A stretch of 64,000 bases of DNA, taken from NCBI RefSeq assembly GCF_002251835.1, contig NZ_NOXV01000304.1, positions 6,149 to 70,148 of the forward strand, in the 5' to 3' direction. The position numbers were made by a program, and so were the translations under genes. Positions 54,496-62,930 of the stretch are shown here, piece by piece; position 1 is the stretch's first letter, and each line of letters opens with the position of its first letter. Source of the DNA: Flavobacterium cyanobacteriorum. GTDB lineage: Bacteria; Bacteroidota; Bacteroidia; Flavobacteriales; Flavobacteriaceae. The notes below the pieces were generated by a model, which saw nothing but the letters and a program-made list of their open reading frames with translations, had not been told where the DNA came from and did not search any database.

Positions 54496-55631
54496 TGGCA
54501 AAAACTATAGGTATAGCAGCAAGTTTATTTAATAAACTATATAACTTGGCCGGCTGGAAAACTAAACGCCAACTGGTTATTTTTACCTCAGATGACTGGG
54601 GCAGTGTAAGGGTACCCTCAGCAGAGGCAAGGGAGAATCTATCTAAAAACGGTATTTCTATGGACTCAAACCGTTTTAACAGGTTTGATACCCTGGAGTC
54701 GAATAAAGACATGGAATGCCTTTTTGAAATCCTCACAAAGCATAAAGACAGGAAGGGCTGCCATCCTGTATTCACAGCCCTTACCAATGTGGCAAACCCT
54801 GATTTTGAAACAATAGAAAAAAGCGCATTTACAGAATATGCGTATGAGCCTTTTACTACTACATTAAGTAAATATGAGGGGCGCGATAAAGTATATGAAA
54901 TGTATAAGCAGGGTATTGCACAGCATATATTTGTGCCGGAATTTCATGGGCGTGAACACGTAAACATAAACAGGTGGATGAAAGCTTTACATGCGGGGCA
55001 TGAAGTCAGTATTAAAGCATTCAGGGAACATTTTTATTTTATTGATGATGCAGATTTGCTTCCTGAAATAAAAAAAGGCTTTGACTGTGCTTTTGATATT
55101 GACAGCCCTACCGAAGTACAGGGCCATAAGGCTATCATTAAAGATGGATTAGATTTATTTGAAAACTTATTTAATTACAGGGCTTCTTTCTTTACGGCTC
55201 CTTCTATGATTTTTAGCCCCGCTATTGAGATAGAATTAAAAGATTCCGGTATTGAAGTGATAGATGTTCCCAGGCTGCAAAAAATCCCTTTGGGCAATAA
55301 CAGATATAAAAAGAAATTAAATTTCATGGGCAGCAAGAACACACATAAGCAATTTTATGTAACACGTAATGCTGTTTTTGAGCCCAATATACAAGATGAT
55401 TCTGATAGTATAGGCAGTTGTCTTAAAAATATAGCCGAAGCTTTTAAAAATAACAGCCCGGCCATAATAAGCAATCACCGTGCGGCTTTTACAGGAGGTC
55501 TTAATCCAGAAAATCGTGAAAAAGGTATTAAAGCACTGGATTGCCTGCTGGGAAAAATTGTTGATACATGGCCTAATGTAGAGTTTATAACTATGAAGCA
55601 GTTGCACTATATAATGAATAACAGTGATTAG
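54495..55631 (+). CDS. Polysaccharide-deacetylase-like protein, tandem copy 1
   Basis: The 378-residue soluble protein has no signal peptide. Near the N-terminus it has IFTSDDWGSVRVPS with Asp33-Asp34-Trp-Gly-Ser37, then HPVFTALTNVANPDF, YEPFT, FHGREH at residues 150-155 and ISNHRAAFTG near the C-terminus. The spacing of the acidic, His-rich and late His motifs resembles the beta/alpha barrel of polysaccharide deacetylases, though the canonical NodB motifs are not exact. It starts with GTG, overlapping the polymerase stop by one base. The next gene is a paralogue. Substrate and activity are unknown; N- or O-deacetylation of a glycan intermediate is possible. Confidence 0.6.
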   Translation: MAKTIGIAASLFNKLYNLAGWKTKRQLVIFTSDDWGSVRVPSAEARENLSKNGISMDSNRFNRFDTLESNKDMECLFEILTKHKDRKGCHPVFTALTNVANPDFETIEKSAFTEYAYEPFTTTLSKYEGRDKVYEMYKQGIAQHIFVPEFHGREHVNINRWMKALHAGHEVSIKAFREHFYFIDDADLLPEIKKGFDCAFDIDSPTEVQGHKAIIKDGLDLFENLFNYRASFFTAPSMIFSPAIEIELKDSGIEVIDVPRLQKIPLGNNRYKKKLNFMGSKNTHKQFYVTRNAVFEPNIQDDSDSIGSCLKNIAEAFKNNSPAIISNHRAAFTGGLNPENREKGIKALDCLLGKIVDTWPNVEFITMKQLHYIMNNSD

Positions 55632-56751
55632 AAATAGTATCGCTTCCGTAAGGAACCACTTATACAATATTTCCGGGAAACCGGTATCAAAAAAAGTCAT
55701 TCTTTTTGAATCGGACGATTGGGGCAGCATCCGCATGCCTTCAAAGGCCGTTTATGAGAAGCTCGAAGCCAAAGGCGTTTTATTACACAAAAATCCTTAT
55801 AACAGGTATGACTCTCTTGAAACTGCTGAAGATTTAGAGGCATTATATACAACACTAATTCAGTTTCAGGATAGCAGCGGGAATCATCCGGTTATAACTA
55901 CTAATTTTGTTACGGCTAACCCCGATTTTATCAAAATTAAGGACTCCGGTTTTGCATCTTATTCATATGAGCCTTTTACTGAAACATATAAATCGTATCC
56001 GGGCACTGAAAGTTCCTGGAAAATGGTGCAGGAGGGAATGGCCAACAATTTTATAAAACCTCAATTCCATGGGCGTGAACACTTGAATGTAAAACATTGG
56101 CTTATGCTTCTTGAGGAACCCGATACGGATGTGCTAAACGCTTTTAATGAAAAGGTCTTTTGCATGGATATACAGGGTAAAGAAAATGACAGGAGCAATT
56201 TGATGGCTTCTTTTGATTTTAAGAATACAGAAGAGCAAAAGTATGTTGTGGAAAGCTTAAAAGACGGCCTGCAATTATTTGAGTCAATTTTTGGTTACAG
56301 GTCTTCTTCTATGATTGCGCCCTGCAATGTATGGGATGATTCGGCTGAAAAAGTAGCTAAAGATTATGAGGTAAAATATATACAGAGCCTCCGTGGCAGG
56401 TTTGTGCCACAAATGTCTGCCGGTTATAAACGGGAATATCCCGCTATGGGTGAAAAGAATCAATTTGGGCAGTATTATTTTATCAGGAATGCTTATTTTG
56501 AGCCCTCTACAAATAAAAGCTATGATTGGGTAGGAAATTGTATAAAGAAAATTGATGCGGCATTTTTCTGGAATAAACCGGCAATAATTTCGACACACCG
56601 CCTGAATTTTATCGGGGCAATAGAACCTGAAAACAGGAAGAGGAATTTAGAAATGTTTTCGGTACTATTACGTAAAATCCAAAAAAAATGGCCTGAAGCT
56701 GAGTTTATAAGTACGGATGCTTTAGGGGAGCTTTATGAAAAACAAAAGTAG
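55624..56751 (+). CDS. Polysaccharide-deacetylase-like protein, tandem copy 2
   Basis: The 375-residue protein is a divergent paralogue of the preceding gene product. It shares ESDDWGSIRMPS (Asp31-Asp32), HPVITTNFVTANPDF, YSYEPFTE, FHGREH at residues 148-153 and ISTHRLNF, all in the same order and at nearly the same spacing. It begins with GTG inside the stop region of copy 1, with an eight-base overlap, and ends three bases before asnB. A duplication followed by divergence is likely, so the two may act on different residues or form a heterodimer. The activity is unknown. Confidence 0.6.
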   Translation: MIRNSIASVRNHLYNISGKPVSKKVILFESDDWGSIRMPSKAVYEKLEAKGVLLHKNPYNRYDSLETAEDLEALYTTLIQFQDSSGNHPVITTNFVTANPDFIKIKDSGFASYSYEPFTETYKSYPGTESSWKMVQEGMANNFIKPQFHGREHLNVKHWLMLLEEPDTDVLNAFNEKVFCMDIQGKENDRSNLMASFDFKNTEEQKYVVESLKDGLQLFESIFGYRSSSMIAPCNVWDDSAEKVAKDYEVKYIQSLRGRFVPQMSAGYKREYPAMGEKNQFGQYYFIRNAYFEPSTNKSYDWVGNCIKKIDAAFFWNKPAIISTHRLNFIGAIEPENRKRNLEMFSVLLRKIQKKWPEAEFISTDALGELYEKQK

Positions 56752-56754
56752 TTT

Positions 56755-58650
56755 ATGTGTGGGATTACAGGATTTATAGATTTTAAAGGAAGCAGTAGCG
56801 AGAAAGTGCTAAAAGATATGGTGGCAACACTCCATCATAGGGGGCCTGATGGTAATGGGGCTGAAGTTTACACAACAGGCAATAATGTACAGGTAGGTTT
56901 TGGGCACACCCGCCTCAGTATTATTGACCTTAGCAATAATGGCCACCAGCCAATGCATTTTGAAGATTATTCAATTTTGCTAAACGGAGAGGTCTACAAC
57001 TACAAGGAAATAAAAGCCGCACTCCTAAAGGAAGGATTTTTATTTAATTCAGATTCTGACACAGAAGTTGTATTGAAGGCTTTTATCAAATGGGGGCGGG
57101 AGTGTGTGCACAGGTTCATAGGAATGTTCGTTTTCATTATCTACAGCAGGAAAGAACAAAAGCTATATTTTTGCAGGGACCGTGCAGGGATTAAACCCCT
57201 GTATATTTATGAAGAAGGCGGGCTGCTGCTTTTCGCATCGGAATTAAAATCATTCCACAAGCATCCCGGATTTAGAAAAATCCTCAATAAATATGCGGTC
57301 TATGATTTCGTACAATATGGTTATATCACAGGTAACCAGTCAATCTTTGAAAACTGCCGGAAATTAGCGCCATCAAGTTGGGAAGTCCATGATCTCAAAA
57401 CAGGCACAAAGCAGGAACAACGCTATTGGGACCTTTTGGAACATTTTAAAAAACCACTTATAAAGGCGGATACACAGGAAATTACAACACTTACAGAATC
57501 CCTTATACAATCATCGTGTGATTATAGAATGGTAGCTGATGTGCCTGTAGGTGTCTTTTTGAGCGGCGGGTATGACAGTTCCCTTGTAACCGCTTTGCTG
57601 CAAAAAGATAAAACCGAAAAAATAAAAACATTTACTATAGGCTTCCCCGATGGTATAGATGAATCAAAATATGCCAGACAAGTGGCAGATCATTTAGGGA
57701 CAGACCACACCAGTTATAACTCTACACATAAAGATGCACAGCATATTATCCCAAAACTTCCGTATTATTATGATGAACCTTTTGCAGATATTTCTGCAAT
57801 ACCCAGCATATTAGTTAGTGAACTGGCCCGGGAAAAAGTTACTGTAGCACTCTCAGCAGACGGAGGGGATGAGTTATTTGCCGGATATACCTGGTATAAT
57901 AAATTCTACAAGAGGTTAGCTGAAATAAATGCAATGCCGGAGGTTATTAAGCCACTGTCATCAGCGATAGCCCGAAATATAAATGTGCTGATACCCCGGC
58001 AAAAGCATCACCTCAAGCACAGGCTCAAAGGCCTTAGCAAGGTGTGGGCGGCCACGCCCGAAAACCGTCTTTCGGAGCTTATGTATCAAAGCAGGAGGCT
58101 TCCCGACAATCTCAATAACCTGCTGTTTCAAGAGCGTTTTGCTTCAAAGCCTAAAATATTTTCTAAAGATTATAAAGGGCTTAATTCTGAATATGCATCT
58201 ATGCTGGCCATTGACTACCAGATGAACCTTACAGACTGCCTTTTGGTAAAAGTTGACAGGGCTTCAATGTCTGCATCTCTTGAGGGCAGGGAACCACTAA
58301 TGGATCACCGCCTTGCCGAATGGGCGGCACAGTTGCCTATGGAATATAAATTTGATGGCTTGACACACAAAAAACTATTGCGGGATATCACTCATAAATA
58401 CATCCCAAAAGAAATAATGGAAAGGCCTAAAGTAGGTTTTGACCTGCCTGTTTTTGATTATTTAAAAAGGGAACTGGCTTACCTGATAGATGAAAATTTA
58501 AATGAGGCAGCAATTAAAGAGTCAGGAATTTTTAATCCGGGCTTTGTAACTTTGATAGTCAAACAGTTCAGGGAAGACAAGCTCCTTCACAAGCCACTTA
58601 TATGGAGGTTGTTAATGTTCCAGTTGTGGTATAAAAAATGGATGAAGTAA
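56755..58650 (+). CDS. asnB: AsnB-type glutamine-hydrolysing amidotransferase
   Basis: The 631-residue protein has the N-terminal glutaminase domain with catalytic Cys2 (MCGITGF) and HRGPDG, and a C-terminal ATP-binding synthetase domain with SGGYDSS at residues 270-276. Asparagine synthase is the nearest well-known enzyme. Inside polysaccharide loci, family members such as WbpS amidate hexuronic acids. Since this locus makes hexosaminuronic and hexuronic acids, amidation of a uronate is a reasonable alternative to asparagine synthesis. All catalytic residues are present. Confidence 0.87.
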   Translation: MCGITGFIDFKGSSSEKVLKDMVATLHHRGPDGNGAEVYTTGNNVQVGFGHTRLSIIDLSNNGHQPMHFEDYSILLNGEVYNYKEIKAALLKEGFLFNSDSDTEVVLKAFIKWGRECVHRFIGMFVFIIYSRKEQKLYFCRDRAGIKPLYIYEEGGLLLFASELKSFHKHPGFRKILNKYAVYDFVQYGYITGNQSIFENCRKLAPSSWEVHDLKTGTKQEQRYWDLLEHFKKPLIKADTQEITTLTESLIQSSCDYRMVADVPVGVFLSGGYDSSLVTALLQKDKTEKIKTFTIGFPDGIDESKYARQVADHLGTDHTSYNSTHKDAQHIIPKLPYYYDEPFADISAIPSILVSELAREKVTVALSADGGDELFAGYTWYNKFYKRLAEINAMPEVIKPLSSAIARNINVLIPRQKHHLKHRLKGLSKVWAATPENRLSELMYQSRRLPDNLNNLLFQERFASKPKIFSKDYKGLNSEYASMLAIDYQMNLTDCLLVKVDRASMSASLEGREPLMDHRLAEWAAQLPMEYKFDGLTHKKLLRDITHKYIPKEIMERPKVGFDLPVFDYLKRELAYLIDENLNEAAIKESGIFNPGFVTLIVKQFREDKLLHKPLIWRLLMFQLWYKKWMK

Positions 58651-58666
58651 TCAGCTTTGTATATAT

Positions 58667-59569
58667 ATGAATATCAGGTACAATAAAGCATTAAAGATAC
58701 CAAGAAAATTTGTCAAGCTGCTGCTTGCCTCTTCTTACCCGCTGGTAACAAAAATTTTTCCTTTGCCCCAGGTAAAATCCATAGAAGAAACACTGGATAA
58801 AATCAACGAAACAAAATGCTCCATCTCCCGTTTTGGCGATGGTGAATTCTTATATATAATTGACAGGCTTAATCTTCCGTTCCAAAAATATGAACCACGC
58901 CTGGCAGAGAAGATGAAAAAGATTTTAATTTCTGATGATTCAGCAATATTAGTGGGGCTGCCTATTGGCTATCATTCGCTCAATAATCTTAAAAAAGAAA
59001 GCAGGCTCACATGGAGAAGCCAGATTTCCTGGATATATCCAAGGCTTCGGAAATACCTTGATTTAAATAAAGTATATTATAATGCCAGTATGACCCGCGT
59101 ATATTCCGGTTACGAAGACAAATCATGCAGCAAAGGCTATTTTGAAAAACTTATGAAAATATGGGAGGGAAGGGAAGTACTGCTTATAGAAGGCGAAAAA
59201 AGCCGCCTGGGAGCCGGTAACAATCTTTTCAGCAATGCCACAAAGGTAGAGAGGATCCTGGCCCCGATGCATCATGCTTTTTCAAAATATGATGAATTGT
59301 GTAATGAAGCCACCAAACATGATAAAACAAAGCTGATACTCATAGCCCTTGGCCCCACCGCTACGGCATTATCATATGATTTGGCCAAAGAAGGCTACCA
59401 GGCCATAGATATTGGTAATGTGGATATTGAATATGAATGGTATTTAAGGGGCGCAACATCAAAAACTAAAATCCAGGGCAAATATACAAGCGAAGCAAAA
59501 GGCGGCAGGGATGTGCAGGACATTAATGATCCTGAATACGATTCGCAGATAATTAAAAAAATTATTTAA
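58667..59569 (+). CDS. GT-D fold (DUF1792) glycosyltransferase
   Basis: The 300-residue protein has the DUF1792/GT-D pattern: CSISRFGDGEFLYI near residues 52-65, where the DGE acidic motif is typical, then LIEGEKSRLGAGNNLF and LIALGPTATALSYDLAKEGYQAIDIGNVDIEYEW. GT-D members such as DGT1 add sugars to serine-rich glycoproteins in streptococci, and homologues sit in many polysaccharide loci. The donor here is unknown. The gene is 16 bases after asnB, and its stop lies next to the GTG of the following GT4 gene. Confidence 0.82.
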   Translation: MNIRYNKALKIPRKFVKLLLASSYPLVTKIFPLPQVKSIEETLDKINETKCSISRFGDGEFLYIIDRLNLPFQKYEPRLAEKMKKILISDDSAILVGLPIGYHSLNNLKKESRLTWRSQISWIYPRLRKYLDLNKVYYNASMTRVYSGYEDKSCSKGYFEKLMKIWEGREVLLIEGEKSRLGAGNNLFSNATKVERILAPMHHAFSKYDELCNEATKHDKTKLILIALGPTATALSYDLAKEGYQAIDIGNVDIEYEWYLRGATSKTKIQGKYTSEAKGGRDVQDINDPEYDSQIIKKII

Positions 59570-60640
59570 GTGTACAAAAAGCGTATTGCGGTTGTAGGGC
59601 CCTGCATCAACATGGGCGGTATAGAAAGGGCATCGGCTACTATGGCTAACTTCATCAGTACACAGGGACATACTACATTGTACCTGGCTATATTCCGGCA
59701 TCCCCGTTTTTTTAAACTAAATCCGGATATTGAATATGACGAACCACTCGACGGGAGTAATGTAACAAAACTTAGCCTCATAAAAACAATCATCAGGATT
59801 CGAAAAAAAATCATCGCCTTCAATCCTGATGCTGTATTGGCCTACAATAAGTTCTATGCTTCTTTAACCTTGATTGCCCTGGTGGGATTGCGCAAAAAAA
59901 TTATAATTTCTGAACGTTCGAGCCCGCTCTTCCGCTGGAAAAAAAATGCGGCATTTATCAATAAACTGGCAACATTATTAAACCCGCCTGCAGGTGTTAT
60001 TGCACAAACATCCGTTGCTTTTGAGCATCAATACAAATATTACGGCCCAAAGGTGAAATATAAAATTATACCCAACGCGTTGCGGGAAGTGACGCTTTAC
60101 CCCCATGTAGGGCGAAATAAATGGATTTTGGCAGTTGGCCGTTTTGCAGATCCTCTTAAAGGTTTTGACTTGCTTATTGAAGCTTTCGCAAAAATCAAAG
60201 CACAGGACTGGAAGCTTGTTTTTGCCGGAGGCGACGAAGACGGGGAATATCTAAAAGAACTATCCCGGGAACTTGGGGTACACGAAAAGATTATCTATCT
60301 TGGAAAAGTAAAAGAGATTGACAAAGTGTATGCGCAGGCAGGTATATTTGTCATTCCGTCACGCAGTGAAGGTTTTCCTAATGCCTTATGTGAAGCCATG
60401 GCTGCAGGATTACCATGCATAAGTTTTGATTTTGTAGCCGGCCCAAGGGATATTATTACCGACGGTGTAGACGGGATAATTGTAGAAAATGGTAATACGG
60501 ATAAATTAGCGGCAGCTATTGACGACATCATAACAGATGAACCAAAACGATTGCTGTTGATGAAAAACGCACCTCAAATTTCAGACAGGTTAAAGACGGA
60601 AAATACCGCTCGTGAAGTGCTTGACTTCATACTCTCATAA
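59570..60640 (+). CDS. Glycosyltransferase family 4
   Basis: The 356-residue protein has a GT-B fold. The N-terminal acceptor half begins IAVVGPCINMGGIERASATM, and the C-terminal half has ILAVGRFADPLKGFDLLIEAF and the EX7E-type motif in SRSEGFPNALCEAMAAGLPC. It is a retaining enzyme of GT4, using a nucleotide-diphosphate sugar that cannot be named from sequence. It starts with GTG directly after the GT-D gene. No signal peptide or membrane segment is seen, so it acts at the inner face of the membrane. Confidence 0.88.
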   Translation: MYKKRIAVVGPCINMGGIERASATMANFISTQGHTTLYLAIFRHPRFFKLNPDIEYDEPLDGSNVTKLSLIKTIIRIRKKIIAFNPDAVLAYNKFYASLTLIALVGLRKKIIISERSSPLFRWKKNAAFINKLATLLNPPAGVIAQTSVAFEHQYKYYGPKVKYKIIPNALREVTLYPHVGRNKWILAVGRFADPLKGFDLLIEAFAKIKAQDWKLVFAGGDEDGEYLKELSRELGVHEKIIYLGKVKEIDKVYAQAGIFVIPSRSEGFPNALCEAMAAGLPCISFDFVAGPRDIITDGVDGIIVENGNTDKLAAAIDDIITDEPKRLLLMKNAPQISDRLKTENTAREVLDFILS

Positions 60641-60666
60641 ATGATTAATTCTAATACAGATACCTT

Positions 60667-61704
60667 GTGAAAATATTAGTAACAGGCGCCGCAGGCTTTA
60701 TTGGCTACCACCTCTCCAGGCGGCTTTTAGAAGAAAATAATACCGTTGTAGGCATTGATTCTATTAACGGTTATTATGATATAAGCCTTAAATACGGACG
60801 GCTGCAGGAACTCGGTATAGTACCCGGCCAGGATACCAGTATAAAATACCCTGGCTTTAGTTTTTATAAAATAGATATAAGCCATCTCAGCCAGCTAAGT
60901 AATGTCTTCAAAGAACATAATTTTGATTATATAATACATTTGGCCGCCCAGGCAGGTGTGCGGTATTCGCTTGATAATCCGCAGGCTTATATTGAGAGCA
61001 ATATCCAGGGATTCATAAATATACTTGAGCTAACCAGGGTACATAAGCCTAAACACCTTATATATGCATCTTCCAGTTCTGTTTATGGCCTGAATCGCGA
61101 AATGCCCTTTTCTACGTCACATCATACAGATCATCCGGTGAGTCTGTATGCCGCCACAAAAAAATCCAATGAGATGATGGCGCATTCTTATGCCCATCTT
61201 TTTAACATACCCACTACAGGCCTAAGGTTTTTTACCGTTTACGGTCCCTGGGGCAGGCCGGATATGGCATATTTCAGTTTTACAAAAAAGATTTTTGAAG
61301 GTCAGCCTATAGATGTTTTTAATAATGGTGATTTAATGCGTGATTTCACATATATAGACGATATTGTTGACGGAATAGTAAAACTTTTAGATGTTATCCC
61401 CCAGCCGGTAAACAATCATAACAGCACAGAACCTGATCCTGCTTTTTCAGTAGCGGCCCCCTACAGGCTTTACAATATTGGCAATAATAAACCTGTGAGG
61501 CTGATAAATTTCATCGAAGCACTTGAAGAAGCCATAGGTAAAAAAGCTGTAAAGAATTTTAAGCCAATGCAGCCAGGTGATGTATATGCCACCTTTGCTG
61601 ATATATCAGACCTCACCACCGCATGTGGATTTATGCCTGCTACGGATATCCGTTCTGGCCTTGCTAAATTTGTAGCCTGGTACAAACAATTTTACAAGCT
61701 ATAG
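60667..61704 (+). CDS. UDP-glucuronate 4-epimerase (CapI/LspL-like)
   Basis: The 345-residue SDR protein has GAAGFIGYHLSRRLL (NAD binding, residues 7-21), YASSSSVYG and YAATKKSNEMMA (Tyr-xxx-Lys), and the RFFTVYGPWGRPDMAYFSFTKKI stretch that marks the UDP-glucuronate 4-epimerase group. It converts UDP-GlcA to UDP-GalA. The UDP-GlcA would come from the ugd gene product at 39437. It starts with GTG, 26 bases after the GT4 gene. Closely related 4-epimerases with other substrates cannot be excluded. Confidence 0.87.
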   Translation: MKILVTGAAGFIGYHLSRRLLEENNTVVGIDSINGYYDISLKYGRLQELGIVPGQDTSIKYPGFSFYKIDISHLSQLSNVFKEHNFDYIIHLAAQAGVRYSLDNPQAYIESNIQGFINILELTRVHKPKHLIYASSSSVYGLNREMPFSTSHHTDHPVSLYAATKKSNEMMAHSYAHLFNIPTTGLRFFTVYGPWGRPDMAYFSFTKKIFEGQPIDVFNNGDLMRDFTYIDDIVDGIVKLLDVIPQPVNNHNSTEPDPAFSVAAPYRLYNIGNNKPVRLINFIEALEEAIGKKAVKNFKPMQPGDVYATFADISDLTTACGFMPATDIRSGLAKFVAWYKQFYKL

Positions 61705-61735
61705 CCCTTTCTTAGTTATACACCGCTTTTCGTTT

Positions 61736-62911
61736 ATGATTAATTCATTAGATAAAAAACAATTAAAAGTAGCCGTACTGCTTGATAAGGACATACCTAC
61801 TGACCATTCTTTTGTTCAGGGAACGCTCGAAAATTCGTTAAGTAAAAGAAATTGTCATATTACCTTTATAGGCTATAAAAGCAATATAGAAAGTAGTAAA
61901 AAAGACAATGTATCTTTTATATATGTTCAAAAAGGCTCTGCCAATTTCTTTATAAATAAGTTTCATAAACTGATTACATTTACAAAAAAGGTAAAAGAAT
62001 CCGGGCCGTATGATGTACTGTATACCCGGAACGATCCAGTTTACCTTATCCTGGCATGGTATCTGAAAACAAAAAATATTATACGGCTGCATTTTCATCA
62101 AATATCGCATCTTCATGCTTTTGCGAGTTCTAAAAAGAACATGATTTATAAGATAAAGACGGTGGGTGATTTGATTTTAAGGAAGAAGTTTCTCAAATAT
62201 GCCGACAGGGCCTTGCTAATAAGTGACGAGATGAAAGTTTTTTTAGACCAGAAATGGCCTGCTTTTTCAGATAAATATATTGTTTTTCCAATGGGGATTG
62301 AAGTTTCTGAATTTGAAGATATTATCCCGTATAATCAGAAACAGCTTGATGTAACTTACATTGGGACACTGGCCAAAAGCCGCAGGGTTGATATTATTAT
62401 TGATGCTGTAAAATTATATAATGATACCTACGGCCCACTGAAGCTCCACATTTGGGGGCAGTCCCATGATAAGCAGGATGATATTGACCTTAAAGCGCAT
62501 ACTAAAAAAATCGGGGCGGAGAACCTGGTTACCTTTTACGGTAAAGTCGCCAGGAAAGAAGTTATTGAAAATATAAAAAATACCAAAATAGGTATGGCTG
62601 CCATACCTAACACAGGGCTGCTGAAACAGATTTCGCCAACAAAACTCATGGAGTATCTTGCCGCAGGTTGCTGCGTGGTCGCTACAAAAGGAATAAGAGA
62701 TCAGGAAGATATAGTAAACGAAGCTTACGGTAATGGGCACCTTATAGATTTTACAGCTGAAGATATAGCAAAAGCAGTGCATAGCATATTATCTGACCCG
62801 GCTAATGCTGATGCCCTTTCTCAAAAAGGCCGGGAATATATATTTAAGAAAAGGTCCTATACGGAAATGGCCTCAAGGATATGGTCAGAATTTGATGTAC
62901 TCCTGAAGTAA
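61736..62911 (+). CDS. Glycosyltransferase family 4
   Basis: The 391-residue protein has a GT-B fold with VAVLLDKDIPTDHSF at the N-terminus and a C-terminal half containing VTYIGTLAKSRRVDIIIDAV and PTKLMEYLAAGCCVVATKG, the equivalent of the GT4 donor-binding motif. A first-half LHFHQISHLHAF is histidine-rich and unusual. The donor sugar is unknown. It is separated by 31 bases from the epimerase and by 19 from the next glycosyltransferase gene. Confidence 0.82.
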   Translation: MINSLDKKQLKVAVLLDKDIPTDHSFVQGTLENSLSKRNCHITFIGYKSNIESSKKDNVSFIYVQKGSANFFINKFHKLITFTKKVKESGPYDVLYTRNDPVYLILAWYLKTKNIIRLHFHQISHLHAFASSKKNMIYKIKTVGDLILRKKFLKYADRALLISDEMKVFLDQKWPAFSDKYIVFPMGIEVSEFEDIIPYNQKQLDVTYIGTLAKSRRVDIIIDAVKLYNDTYGPLKLHIWGQSHDKQDDIDLKAHTKKIGAENLVTFYGKVARKEVIENIKNTKIGMAAIPNTGLLKQISPTKLMEYLAAGCCVVATKGIRDQEDIVNEAYGNGHLIDFTAEDIAKAVHSILSDPANADALSQKGREYIFKKRSYTEMASRIWSEFDVLLK

Positions 62912-62930
62912 AGACGCAATTACTTTTACT

